DNA of 33,531 bases from Jimgerdemannia flammicorona (Eukaryota > Mucoromycota > Endogonomycetes > Endogonales > Endogonaceae). This document shows, piece after piece, positions 21,489-31,817 of the stretch; within the stretch, counting starts at the first letter, position 1, and each line of letters begins with the position of its first letter. A model generated the notes under the pieces. It saw only the letters and a list, made by a program, of their open reading frames with translations. It was not told the origin of the DNA and made no database searches. The stretch lies in assembly GCA_003990745.1 (NCBI GenBank), contig RBNI01000323.1, positions 1 through 33,531 of the forward strand, written 5' to 3'. The translations under genes were made by a program, and so were the position numbers.

Positions 21489-22664
21489 CTAGTGGATCTT
21501 GGTCTTGTACAGCTTCTGTTTCTTCTTGCTTTCACTTTCTTCTGAGACTGGAGTAGTGTCTTCAATGATTTGGCAGATAGCTTCATCTAACTCCATATCT
21601 TGATCAATTTCCTTGGGTCGAGTCTTGCTTTGAATAGTGATAGCTAGGGTCTTCTTTGGTCTTCCAACTGGCTTGCTGTTGCTCTTCCTGTTATAGGACT
21701 TGGACTGGGTTCTGGTACCTTCAGTAGTAGGGTAAAATTCAAGCTCTTCATAGTATTCTTCATCATCAGTATCACCAATCTCCTCAATGACTACTGCATT
21801 GGTTTGTTCTCTGGTTCTGCTAGTATTGCTTGGTTGAGCTTTGTATCTTGTTTTGGTCATGCAATTCTTTACATAGTGGTCTTCTTCTCCACATCTGAAG
21901 CATGTGATATTGCATTCTTCTGTAATAGCTGCAAATCTCTGCACTGGTCTCCTGTTGGCACTTTGGACTTCTCTAACAATATCACTAAGGTGTGTAGTTA
22001 TCTTGGCAAACTACTTGGCAAGTTCTTCCACTGGGTTAGCTTTGGCTGTTGTGGGGGTAGGTGAGGTTGGTTGTCTGTTTACAACTATAGCAGATATGAT
22101 ACTAGTTGGCTTTGATAGCTCCATCTTGATGCCAGTTATTTTCTCTATTAAGTATTCAGCAGAGTGTCTGGCAGTCTAATATCTCTAGGCAAAGACCACT
22201 TTCTGATCAAGGGTCAGTACAGCTGGGATAGATCAGATTGCTAGGACAATTTCAGAGTGAACTCTCTTGAGGAAGGTTGAATCTGCTATTTGTTTCTTGA
22301 GGGCATCATTATAGTCAGCCAAGACAATCTGGTGGTATATTTAGATATAGAATGAGTTGGGATCTTCACTAAGTCTCTGGCAGATAGTATTGAGTTGATT
22401 CTTAAGAGCTTGCTTGATCTCTTCAATATAGTATGTTGTTCTGAGAAAGGCCTTCATGTTGGCAAGTTTGGCTGCACCATTATCAGTAATAGTAGCTGCA
22501 TTGAACTTATCTCTAGCAGGTCCTCTGAGGCTGACTGGTAGAAGGGCCAATTGTGCATCCACACTAAGGGCTCGTATAGTGGTGAATTGTTCAAAGTCTT
22601 CAATAAAGGTCAGGATTGACTCTTCAGTAGTATATCTATAGAATGTGGGGGGATACATTTCCAT
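21489..22664 (-). pseudogene. gag: Element 2 gag with CCHC zinc knuckle
   Basis: Starts MEMYPPTFYRYTTEESILTF with the capsid-like FIEDFEQFTTIRALSVDAQ and LPVSLRGPARDKFNA, typical of Ty3-type Gag. The knuckle CFRCGEEDHYVKNC is at 21902-21861 (CX2CX4HX4C). An acidic and basic tail follows (DTDDEEYYEELEFYP), with a PVGRPKKTL AT-hook-like patch. Stops at about 22340, 22240, 22180 and 22012 break it, mainly TAA/TAG at likely Gln. The true start may lie further upstream, because the frame is open for some 20 codons before this Met. Confidence 0.82.
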
Positions 22665-22763
22665 CTTGTCTTGAATTCTTGCAGGGGTGACTCTTGTAGT
22701 CAGAGTAGTTGTTGTGGGGGTTGTTCATTTTTTAGCTTGAAAGTGAGAGATTCATCTTGAATC

Positions 22764-22781
22764 ACCAGCCAATGGGTACCA
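22764..22781 (-). promoter_or_regulatory. Primer binding site of element 2
   Basis: TGGTACCCATTGGCTGGT on the minus strand begins three bases after the 5' LTR end. A TGG start complements a tRNA CCA tail. I cannot name the tRNA. Confidence 0.8.
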
Positions 22782-22784
22782 AGT

Positions 22785-24287
22785 TGTCATATAGTGGTTG
22801 CTGAGTCCTTCAAATATGTCAGATTCTCTTCAAGGTGTATCTCTTAGACTAACTCATGTTTGTTATAAGCAAGTTCTTATTGGAGTGCCTTCTCAAGGTC
22901 TTATAGTCCTCAAACTTCTTATCTTTAAACTGTCTTGTTATCTCTTAGATTGCTCACAAGAAAGTGTATATATTGTACTGAGAGAAACTGACTTTATTTC
23001 AGAGAAAATAAGAGGGGTATTTATACAAAATATAATTCAATAGTTGCTAAGATATAAAGCTAAATATAAATTCCAATAACTAAAATAAAATGCCAGGACA
23101 GGAAAAACTGCTAAGTTCCAGAATCGGTACTGATAGTTATATAGGTTCAGGATACTGGTACATATAATTCAGTATCACATCAGAATGCCAGTGCTGGCAT
23201 TATTCAGTGTAACCAAGGGACTTAGAGCAGAATGTTTAGGACCATGAAGGCTTCATCATCAGAGGTCAGGATCTCTTCAAAGGAGATGAGGTCTATAAAT
23301 TCATTATCATCATATGTTTCACATACTTTACGTGCTTTGTTGCACATCTTGTGTATGTCGCACAGGATGATGTCATTGCTAATGATGTCATTATGTTTGG
23401 CAGCAGAGAAATTGGGGGCTCTCCAATCTATAAGGTTCTCTTTCACAAAATAGAGAACAAATGTAGGGTCTTGGGGAGGTCTAACCTGGATACTTGGGCC
23501 TTAGAATACTAAGATCAATCTTTGCAGAAATTGGTCTGGGTTGTCCTGAAGGATGGGATGCCAGAAGTCTTCTACTTTATCACTATTGAGGGTGATAGTA
23601 GACTGGGCTTCTGTAGCCACCCTGGCTTCTAGTATATTGATATAGCAGGATGATAGATCTCTGAAATCTGAGACTCTAATATACTCCAAGTTGGGGATTG
23701 ACCATAGTGTATATCTGAAGATCTGATGGATCTTCTTAGCTGTCCTTACCTCACATATATCTATGAGAGTGGTATCTTATAGCTCTTGAGAGCTGGCCTG
23801 CGGGAACTCCTAGTAGAGGAGGTTTCCTATTTCGTACTCCTGCTACATTTGGAGGTATTTGGTAGCAATGATGATCCTTGTTTCCATTTCATGGCAGTAG
23901 AGGATATAATAATAAGAGTCACCAGTATTCAGATTGATACTAAGAGTCCTTCTTGAGCAGGTCCTCATGGCTCTTCTGATGTCTTGGAACATTCTTTCTT
24001 CAACTAAGATGTCTTGGTAGTTCCTTGATCTTGAGGTTTGGTGAGCAGCAGGCATTTCATTTGTGGTAAGTCTTTGAGCTATTTTGGGATTGGTGGGTCT
24101 TATTGGTTACTGCTACTGTGGTTCCTTGATCCTTCTTTTATATTCCTCAAGATACCCATACTGTGGTCACAATGACTCACAGTTGGTCATCATTGCTCAT
24201 CTCATATACCATATAATCTTCTTATGCTCTAATATGGTGGCTTGTAATCTCCTGTGCTGATGTCATCATTCTGGGATTACCATTATA
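22785..24287 (-). repeat. Element 2 5' LTR
   Basis: 1503 bp, homologous along its length to 15542-17084 and 30407-31924. It ends TATGACA (minus strand) just before the primer binding site. It carries the ORF described at 23222-24190. Confidence 0.92.
23222..24190 (-). pseudogene. LTR-encoded ORF, copy B (5' LTR)
   Basis: A single frame of 323 codons from ATGACCAACTGTGAG to the conserved stop, interrupted by TGA, TAG and TAA at the same places as the other copies plus private stops near 23700, 23500 and 23447. Recognisable blocks: SRSRNYQDILVEERMFQDIR, SDKVEDFWHPILQDNPDQF and NLIDWRAPNFSAAKHND. The length is a multiple of three, as in copy C. Confidence 0.6.
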
Positions 24288-24291
24288 GTAA
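24288..24291. repeat. 4-bp target duplication GTAA, right of element 2
   Basis: Matches 15538-15541 on the other side of element 2. Confidence 0.7.
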
Positions 24292-25561
24292 CTATATTAA
24301 TACTGCAGAATGATATCTCACCTTTCAGTATAGAATAATTCTGATCAATAAGTTTCTTTTATTCTTCTGCCAATTTGATGTTTCTGTTATAATAGTTTTG
24401 TTCTAATTTGGCTTTGGCAAGATGCTCTTTATATCTCTTTAATAAGTCTTAAGCCTCTTCTTCTTTATGAGCTTTAAATTGTAAATCATTTTATAAATAT
24501 TAATAGATATTGTATAAATTGGTTAAGGACTTATGATTTGGATATGCAGAGTTAGCTAATACTACAATTTTTGAAATGTAACATATTTAAATATGTATAG
24601 AGTACTATCTTCTTTTAGGCCAGCTAAAAAATCATAATGAATAGATTTGTAGCTCATTTCTATAGGTAAAAAGATAATTAATTGGGTGACTTAATTAATA
24701 TTTCTGACTAGGCTAGGCAACTCATAGACTTTAGTAAAATTCAAAAGAAAATTCTTCACTACAGTAGCTATATTTATGTATATTGATGACCATCTTGGTT
24801 TTTTACTGTGACATTTTTTTTACATTACCATGGAGCTATAAGAGAAGACTATTTTTCAGTAAATAATTTCTGACATTTTCAAAATAGACATGGTTAATTC
24901 CCAGTATATTCAAATAGGTCTTCTGGCAAAGAAGTATATTGTAATCTCAGCAGTATAATGTTCTTTTATTAATATGGTTCTTATTCTTAAGATAGCAACT
25001 AGTACTTATAGATCTACTATCCATAGACTTGAGTTGAGCCATTAAAAAGATGTCTTATTCTAACTTGGAAAGAGCCTGAAAAGCTTCACACATCTTAGCA
25101 AATACTTCTTTGGGAACTTTGGAAGAGCAACTATAACCATAGCCTACTTTTAAGAACTCTATTACTTTTTCATACTTAGTCATCATAACTATATAATATA
25201 TTTTATGTTCAGTTTGTCTGGTTTTGTAAAATTTCTCCTACATCATACAAATTAACCAATCTATATATTCACTCTTCTTTATATAAACTTTCTTAATTCC
25301 ACTGTCAATATAACAAATGCTAAAGTATCAAACTGCCCTTGATCTCTCTCCAATCCTTACATATAATTTTTAGCTATCTAGCTACAGTATCAAGAATTAC
25401 TTGCATGGTTTTGCCTTGCTTATATTTCTCATTATTACTGTATTTTAACTTAAGTATCTCATCTATTGACATTACTTCAACTGCAGCTACCTTTGCCTCC
25501 AACTCCTTCTATCTCTTTTTATCTGATTTTCCAATAGTAAGTAAGTATGAAGTGAAAATGT
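24288..25561 (-). pseudogene. Transposase-like gene, N-terminal part
   Basis: Continues upstream from 15541 across the element 2 insertion. With the insertion and one GTAA discounted, the codons before the site (GEISFCSIN) run in frame into those after it (SYD, stop, AQNAY). Other blocks: KELEAKVAAVEVMSIDEILK (about 25500), IKKVYIKKSEYIDWLICMM (about 25290), KYEKVIEFLKVGYGYSCSSK (about 25180), INYLFTYRNELQI (about 24690), FLAGLKEDSTLYIFKYVTF (about 24630) and a Lys/Glu-rich helix LLKRYKEHLAKAKLEQNYYN (about 24450) just before the DDE part. Frameshifts near 25330, 24680 and 24580 and many stops inactivate it. The exact start is not clear; the frame is open to about 25561. Confidence 0.62.
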
Positions 25562-25562
25562 A

Positions 25563-25569
<7 letters not shown>

Positions 25570-25635
<66 letters not shown>
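25570..25635 (+). repeat. Homopolymer of 66 A
   Basis: Pure A tract between the transposase-like and Crinkler-type genes. It is preceded by ATATT and could be another retroelement tail, but I see no target duplication. It may equally be an expanded tract, and its length may be unreliable in an assembly. Confidence 0.8.
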
Positions 25636-25640
<5 letters not shown>

Positions 25641-25654
25641 GTTAAGTACAAACC

Positions 25655-28459
25655 TTAGTTTGGTAAGGCTAGAAAGTTAACATCTTTACTCTTGAACTTG
25701 AAAATGAATCATTTTGGCCTTACACCAGTAGAAGCAGATTTGGTTTCAGCAAAGAGCAGATCAAGATAGTCTATTTTGTTGCTGTAAATCTTGACTGAGA
25801 CTTTTTATTGTTAAGATAGTATGGAATTATTGAAAGAGAGACTTAGAATACTGCTTTGATGATCAGCTCTCTGTCATCATAGAGATTTCCTAGCTTGATC
25901 TACTCCTCCAACTTCAGCTTAAGATAAGAGCACAATAAGTCAACATTGTCATTAGTGATAAGCCAATTGATGGTATTTCTGAAAGCATCTGAACCTATCT
26001 GAATATTATAAAGTTGAAGGACATGCTTGATGATTGTTTTGATGATAATAGTATTTAGCAAGCAAAAGAGGCCTAGTTGGTTGATAAAGGTCAGCACTTC
26101 AAAGTAAAGAAGGAATAATTTCAGGAAATCAACTCTTTGGTTGTCAACATTGATAAGATCAGGCAGTTGAATGTTTTGTCAAATGGAATCTGCTTGATCA
26201 TCAACAATTCAGTGAGGAGTAAGATGGAGTTAGGGTACCTCTCTATAAACATCAAGATACTCTTGCTCAACTCATTATTGGGGTTGATAAGCTAGAGTGA
26301 GTATTTTATCAAAAGATACTAAAAATAGTCCAGATATAAGTTGGTGTTATAAATACCATTGTCCTTCATTGTCTGAAATTTGTATCTATTATAGTATTCA
26401 TGCATCTGCTCAAGATGGGCATTGATAGAAATCTTCTTCTCTTCATTGGTTAATTCTTCTCTTTCTGTGAAGATGGACTCAAGTGTATATTGAATATTCT
26501 CCTTCTTGAGCCTGCATATATATTCATGTTGGTTCAAGAGTAATGTCATATTGAATGTTGAATCTACTGATAACATTATTCATCACAAGTGGTGACACCT
26601 CTTCAGAGATATATAAATATTAATGGTGTTTCAATTGTCATAAGCATCTTATTGAATCAATGAGCTTACTAGTTATGAAAACATGATCAACTTCCTTACC
26701 ACAATAACCCTTGATGGTTCCAAAGATGGCTTTGAGATGCTCTACTTGTCATAGAGTTATAGATATGTATAAGACTGCATTGGTTGGATCAAGGTACTCA
26801 TTAACAATTGCATTATATTTATCAATTAAGAGGTAGATCTGGAAGTATTGATGAACTATTAATCGATATAATAAAGAAACTCTATATATCATCAACAGGT
26901 TATCTTGTATGGGTAATCTCAAAAATCTTAAAAGAGATTTTCAAGAGAAGAAAGACAGTTCTCTGGATTAATAATTAATTATCAAAGATCTTCTATATTT
27001 TTCTCTAGTAAATATATATTTACCACAGAAGTCTCTAATCGATATATTAATATAGTCTCTGAGGTTTTGGTTTGTTTTTTCAATGCTAAAGACCTCCATA
27101 TTTATTTTATTAGTAGTTAGATATGATGAGATAATTATTAATAAGTATATATAACAAAGATACCTTGAAATCTTAGTGAAATTCCAATTGAGGATCAAAA
27201 ACTGATTATACTATAGTTCCAAGACATACTGATAGATCTCAAGTAGACCAAACAGTTGATTGAAATTCTGTGTCTCATTGACATCATAGAAATATTAGAT
27301 GGTGAATAATAGCAGTGATTTACTAAAGCATTTTAGTCACAAGAACATTAGGACTTGTTGATCATTCTCAATTTCTTTGATATACTTAGTCTTATTGATA
27401 TAGAAAAAATTATTGTCCCATAGCACCTTGAAATCAGAAACACTGTTTACAGAAAAGGTAGTCTTTAGTCATTTTGATGGTTTGAGAGTGAACTTTAGCT
27501 CTCTTTTGATAGGGATATGTGAAGAGAAGGCTAGAAATGAAAGAGTAAGAGTACAGGATTGATGATGATAGATGAATAGAAAAGCATATAGGATAATGAG
27601 AATGTTGTAAAGGTAATCATCATAAATATATAAAGGAAGCCCAAGAACCAATAAAGAATGAATAAAAAAGATTGAGCAGATATCATATCACAAAAAGAGT
27701 AATTATTACAACATAATGTAGATGGATAAATATATGCAGATAGATAGATGAATGTAGGCAATATGCCAAACAAATGTGGAGAAGATGTTCATTAATAGAT
27801 AATTAAATAGATTGAATGAGATAGATAGATATGAATATATATAGATGAGCAATAGATAAATAGAGACAATATGATATAATATGATGTATTCTTTCTTCTT
27901 GTTATCTCTAATCCCATTAAACTATGACTTACTAGCTGGATAAATATATATATAATGCATAGATGGATATATGGATAGATAGAGAGATAGACAGATGGAT
28001 GGATGATGGATAGATAGATGGATAATAATTGCAATTCAGTCAATAAGAAAGTATTATTGAATGTGTATAATAGATAAATAGATATATAAAATAAAGTTTA
28101 TATATTATGGATAGATATAAATACTTACATGGTAGCTCAACAATAATATAAATGTAGAATTTCAGAGGCTTTTACCAGTGTTTGCCAACTTCATACATGA
28201 GATCTATTAGCTTCACTCCTTTAAGTATATTCTTGATATCTGCCTTAGGATTGTCTCTGAGGGCCTTCAGAATGGGATCATTGACAGTGTGGAGTGGTAT
28301 TTTGACCTTTCAAAGGGCCAGCTTGTCTAGTGTGAACTGATAAAATTTAGGTTATTTCTCAATTTTGATCTTCTTCTTGAGATCACTGATGACCATGCAG
28401 TCAGAAATGTTAACCATGAATGTACTCTCATCTATAAACTAGACAGTTAAGTCTAAATA
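25655..28459 (-). pseudogene. Crinkler-type gene: ubiquitin-like header, P-loop NTPase, PD-(D/E)XK nuclease (decayed)
   Basis: Header exon 28459-28129: LNCLVY, then after a frameshift ESTFMVNI, ISDLKKKIKIEK, LAL-stop-KVKIPL (Trp usual; TGA 28312-28310) and YIYIIVELP, matching the Crinkler N-terminal domain, then a GTAAGT donor. NTPase: FFYINKTKYIKEIEND, then a P-loop where LRPxRFGKSLLL is expected but L-stop-LKCFSKSLLL is seen (about 27330), YFYDVNETQNFNQLFG, LILNWNFTKIS, the Walker-B-like YLLIDKYNAIVNEYLDPTN (about 26830), KKVFITG-like HVFITSKL and YYNRYKFQ (about 26385). The C-terminal YLDLLFAETKSA...FIFKFKSK (about 25780-25690) resembles a PD-(D/E)XK nuclease with its Glu lost. Such proteins are known as secreted or host-targeted effectors and as mobile-element proteins. 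Which applied here is unknown; it is now dead. Confidence 0.8.
27480..28128. repeat. Intron of the Crinkler-type gene filled with ATAG/GATG microsatellite
   Basis: Between the header donor at 28128 and the NTPase-coding part, about 27700-28080 is made of degenerate GATA, ATAGATGG and similar short units. No coding pattern appears on the minus strand. The 3' splice site is not pinned. Confidence 0.6.
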
Positions 28460-29036
28460 TAGATATGTTTTTCAATAAGTAAATAAGCAGGCTGGTAGGT
28501 CATTTTAAGAATTTGGGTATACAAATGAAGAATATAAAGAAAAACAAAGCCTCATTCAAATAAGTATCACATGATCATTCCAAAGTTTGTATTACTTATA
28601 TATGAAGGGCTCTACAATATGGCAAGCCAGTAAGCATCAACTAGTGGACTAGGTGGCAGAATTTTATCTTTAGCATGGCAAAGATGAGAAAAGAGAGAGA
28701 GAGAGAGAGAGAGAAGAAAATAGAGAAAGGGGGATTTTTATAACTAACTCTAAAATATCAATCAGTATATATAAGAATATTTTCCTTAGGTTAGACAAGT
28801 AGAGAAAAAGTATATAACTATATGTAAGAGCTTGATCTGTGATCTAAGGTATTACTGTAGTGAGCTGTAATCTTATAATTTTGTTTTAGTATTCACTGAT
28901 ACTCCTTGGACAAGTTTTCAGAACCTTGTAGTACAATAGTTCAACCTATCTTTTAGTTATAAGAAACAGCTATTCTCACAGCTTCTAAGCAATCTTATGA
29001 GATAATTATAAAGAAAAGAAACATGAAAACAGATAG
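28460..29036. other. Upstream region of the Crinkler-type gene inside the right TIR
   Basis: About 580 bp without a recognisable gene, lying where a promoter for the leftward Crinkler-type gene would be. It contains an (AG)n microsatellite at 28692-28714. No defined promoter motif can be claimed. Confidence 0.5.
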
Positions 29037-29173
29037 CATTAGGTTATACTTTTGACTTACTTGCTATAATTATTCTATATAGTAGATATAAATCATTAAA
29101 AGGTTATGAGCAAAAATAAATAATAAAGTGATATCAAATATTCACTTTGTCTGGTTTTGTTACAGTATTCCCC
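29037..29173 (-). repeat. Right terminal inverted repeat of the DNA transposon
   Basis: The reverse complement begins GGGGAATAC, then TGTAACAAAACCAGACAAAG, as at the left end, and both end in GTATAACCTAATG. Differences from the left copy near the tip are T/A, G/A, G/A and G/T. Confidence 0.85.
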
Positions 29174-30402
29174 ATATATATACATATATATAATTATATC
29201 AGAGCTAAATAACAAAGCCCCCACTATCTTAAATAGAGTAATAGATAAAGAAAAACTCTCAAAAGATACCAAATAGTAGATAGGACCTAATTCTCTTTAA
29301 TAGAGTGAGTAAAGAACTTATATATAAGATAAGAGGAGACCTCCAATACTCTACTACTTAAGTCTATAGACCTTGATCATATTACTATATCAACTTTCAG
29401 TTTTAGTTGAGTATAGTCTAAATATCTAACTCAGATAGCCTTAGACTCTCCAATAACTCTAAATAACTAGAGCCTAATCACATATATTATCAAGAGCTAC
29501 TGAGAGTAATATCTACTATCTATATAACTACTCAGTATCAATCAGAAGACCCCATCAATATAGTATCTATACTAATTCTAATAACTCCCTCTAGTCTAGT
29601 ATCTAACTGATTTATTATAATCACTCTTTCTCCTATCTATAATAATTATCTTTTCTTTCATTTTGAATCTATCTAAAAAGTAGTCATCTATATCAGAACT
29701 ATACTCATCAGAAAGCTTACCAAAGCTTAGAGAGTCTTATTATAAGTACTAATAACTTATAGATAATCTATATTAGTACTTAACATTCAAGTTAGCTGAC
29801 TCTCTATATAGTTTACTAAAATAATATCTTATTGATGATAATAAAAGAAAAAAAGAGTTATACTAAAATAAGTATACTCTAAATATAGCTAGAGATACTA
29901 GAAACTATAAAAAAGTAAAAAAAGCACTAATTTAATACTAATATAGAGACAACTTATCACAATTATCTTCTTTCTACTATCCTAAAATAGATATAGTAAA
30001 CTATACTAGGGTAGAAAATATAAAGTTAGAGAAAAAGAGAAATAGATGATTATTTACTATATCTTATAACTAATATAATAGTGGAGAAAGCAGTATATTT
30101 GACTACTATATATATATATAAACAAAATTAAGTAGCCTCTAAAACTCAATATAGTCTATTAAGAAATAAGTAAAGATCTAAACACTTTTTATATCTGAAT
30201 TTACTATTAAATAGTCAGATATCTTTAAAACTATATAATAAAGAGAATTACAGAAGTTAGAATAGAAGTACTCAAGATAACTATATAGTATAATTTTTAT
30301 AACTTTAGTTAACTAAAATATACCTCAGTTTAAGGCTATAGAGTAGTAAAAGAATAATAACTTTATGGAGAAACTTACTAAGAAGTTTACTAAAATAACT
30401 AT
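29174..30402. other. AT-rich decayed sequence, probably old retroelement
   Basis: Very AT-rich with faint plus-strand coding bias (for example NNNFMEKLTKKFTKITIY at about 30350, just before the solo LTR) but dense stops. No motif allows a firm assignment. The solo LTR interrupts it, and the same composition continues after 31929. Confidence 0.45.
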
Positions 30403-30851
30403 ATATTGTCACATAGTGGTCGCTGAGTCTTTCAAATATACCAGATTCTCTTCAAGGTGTATCTCTTAGACTAACTCAAGTTGTTATAAGCAAGTTCTTA
30501 TTAGAGTACCTTCCCAAGGTCTTATAGTCCTCAAAATTCTTATCTTTAACTGTCTTGTTATCTCTTAGATTGCTTGCAAGAAAGTATGTGTAAGTGAAAC
30601 CAGAACTGACTTTATTTCAGAGGAAATAAGAGGGATATTTATACAAAATATAATTCAATGGTTGCTAAGATATAAAGCTAAATATAAATTGCAATAATTA
30701 AAACTACCAAGTTCCAGGGCTGGCATTATTTGGTATTACATCAAAATACCAATGCTGGAACAATTTCACGTCACCTCAGAATACTAGTGCTGGCATTATC
30801 TGGTGTTACATAAGAATACTAGTGCTGGCATTATCCAGTGTAACAAAGAAC

Positions 30852-31817
30852 TTAGAGCAGAAAGTTCAGGACCATGGGGACTTCATCATCATCATCATCA
30901 TCATCACTGAAGGAGATGAGATCCACGAATTCATCATGCAGGTCACACATTTCGTGTACTTTGGATATGTCACACGGGATGACGTCATCGCCGATGATGT
31001 CATCACATTCGGCTGTGGTGGGAAAATCAGGAACAAGGTCTGGAGCTCTCCAGTCTATGAGGTTCTCTTCTACAAAATAAGGAACAAATGTGGGGTCTTG
31101 GGGAGATCTAATCCGGATGCTTGGGCCTTGGAATACTGAGATCAATCCTTGCAGAAATTGGTCTGGGTTGTCTTGGAGGATAGGGTGCCAGAAGTCTTCT
31201 ACTTCTTCGCTGTTGAGGGTGATAGTGGACTCGGCTTCTGTAGCCACTCTAGCTTCTAGTGTATTGATACGGTGGGATGACAGGTCTCTGAAGTCTGAGA
31301 CTCTAACATACTCCAAGTTAGGGATCGACCATGGTGTATACCTGAAGATCTGATGGATCTTCTTAGCTGTCCTCATTTCGTGTATATCCATAGGAGTGGC
31401 ATCTTATAGCTCTTGGGTGCTGGCCTGTGGAAACTCCCGGCAGAGGAGGTTTCCTATTTTGTACTCCTGCCACATTTGGAGGCATTCGGTAGCAATGGTG
31501 ATCCTTGTTTCCATTTCACAGCAGTAGAGAATAAAGTGATAAGGGTCTGCAGTACCCAGGTAGACACTAGGAGTCCTTCTTGAGTGGGTCCTCATGGCTC
31601 TTCTGATGTCTTGGAATATCCTTTCTTCGACTGAGGTACCTTGGTGGTTCCTTGACCTTGAGGTTTGGTAGGCAGCAGGCATTTTGTTTGTGGGAAGTCT
31701 TTGAGCTATTTTGGGATTGGTGGTTCTTGTTGGTTACTGCTACTACGGTTCCTTGATCCTTCTTTTATATTCTTCAGGATACTTATGCTGTAGTCACAAT
31801 GACTCACAGTTGGTCAT
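30852..31817 (-). pseudogene. LTR-encoded ORF, copy C (best preserved)
   Basis: One frame of 322 codons from ATG 31817 to TAA 30852. The last 179 codons are open (31391-30852), and a further 92 are open above a single TAA (31406-31404) after QEL. Upstream are a TGA after CESL and stops in a Gln-rich run (about 31745). Protein features: SRSRNHQGTSVEERIFQDIR, VRVSDFRDLSSHRINTLEA, EVEDFWHPILQDNPDQFL, NLIDWRAPDLVPDFP and an Asp run near the C-terminus encoded by a CAT repeat. No known domain is recognised and no signal peptide or membrane segment is seen. Transcription from the LTR would read it in sense. Whether it is ever translated is unknown. Confidence 0.6.
30884..30906 (+). repeat. CAT trinucleotide repeat coding for Asp on the minus strand
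   Basis: About seven CAT units here against two at the matching place in copies A and B. It lengthens the Asp run of the LTR-encoded frame without shifting it. Confidence 0.8.

Larger units (their letters stand above)
15542..24287 (-). mobile_element. Element 2: complete-structure Ty3/Gypsy retrotransposon with long coding LTRs
   Basis: On the minus strand: 5' LTR (24287-22785), primer binding site, gag with zinc knuckle, protease, dUTPase-like domain, RT, RNase H, integrase with GPY/F module, polypurine tract and 3' LTR (17084-15542). Total 8746 bp with 4-bp GTAA target duplications. The RT-RNase H-integrase order identifies Ty3/Gypsy. The two LTRs differ on most lines, so the insertion is old. 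In-frame stops and an RT active site changed from DD to NN make it non-autonomous now. It interrupts the transposase gene of the surrounding DNA transposon. Confidence 0.93.
12586..29173. mobile_element. TIR DNA transposon with transposase-like and Crinkler-type genes, interrupted by an LTR element
   Basis: Inverted repeats starting GGGG at 12586 and, reversed, at 29173 enclose three decayed genes: coiled-coil gene (plus, to 14630), transposase-like gene (minus, 25561-14703, split by element 2) and Crinkler-NTPase-nuclease gene (minus, 28459-25655). Without element 2 the unit would be about 7.8 kb. The first 63 bases of the two ends differ at only four positions. The flanks are AT repeats (ATAT), so target duplication length cannot be read. 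The alternative is two separate related elements in opposite orientation. A single element is favoured because the two halves of one transposase gene lie on both sides of the LTR element, inside the repeats. Confidence 0.72.

Noticed and set aside
25570..25635. 66-A tract as a definite retroelement tail
   Set aside because: No flanking duplication or 3' end motif longer than ATT could be seen; kept only as a homopolymer.
27469..28043. Minus-strand open frames of 60-83 codons rich in Tyr, Ile and Ser
   Set aside because: They come from the ATAG microsatellite read on the opposite strand and lack any family pattern.
27700..28080. Short regular units suggesting a CRISPR-like array
   Set aside because: Units are 4-8 bp degenerate ATAG/GATG microsatellite without spacers, in a eukaryotic intron.
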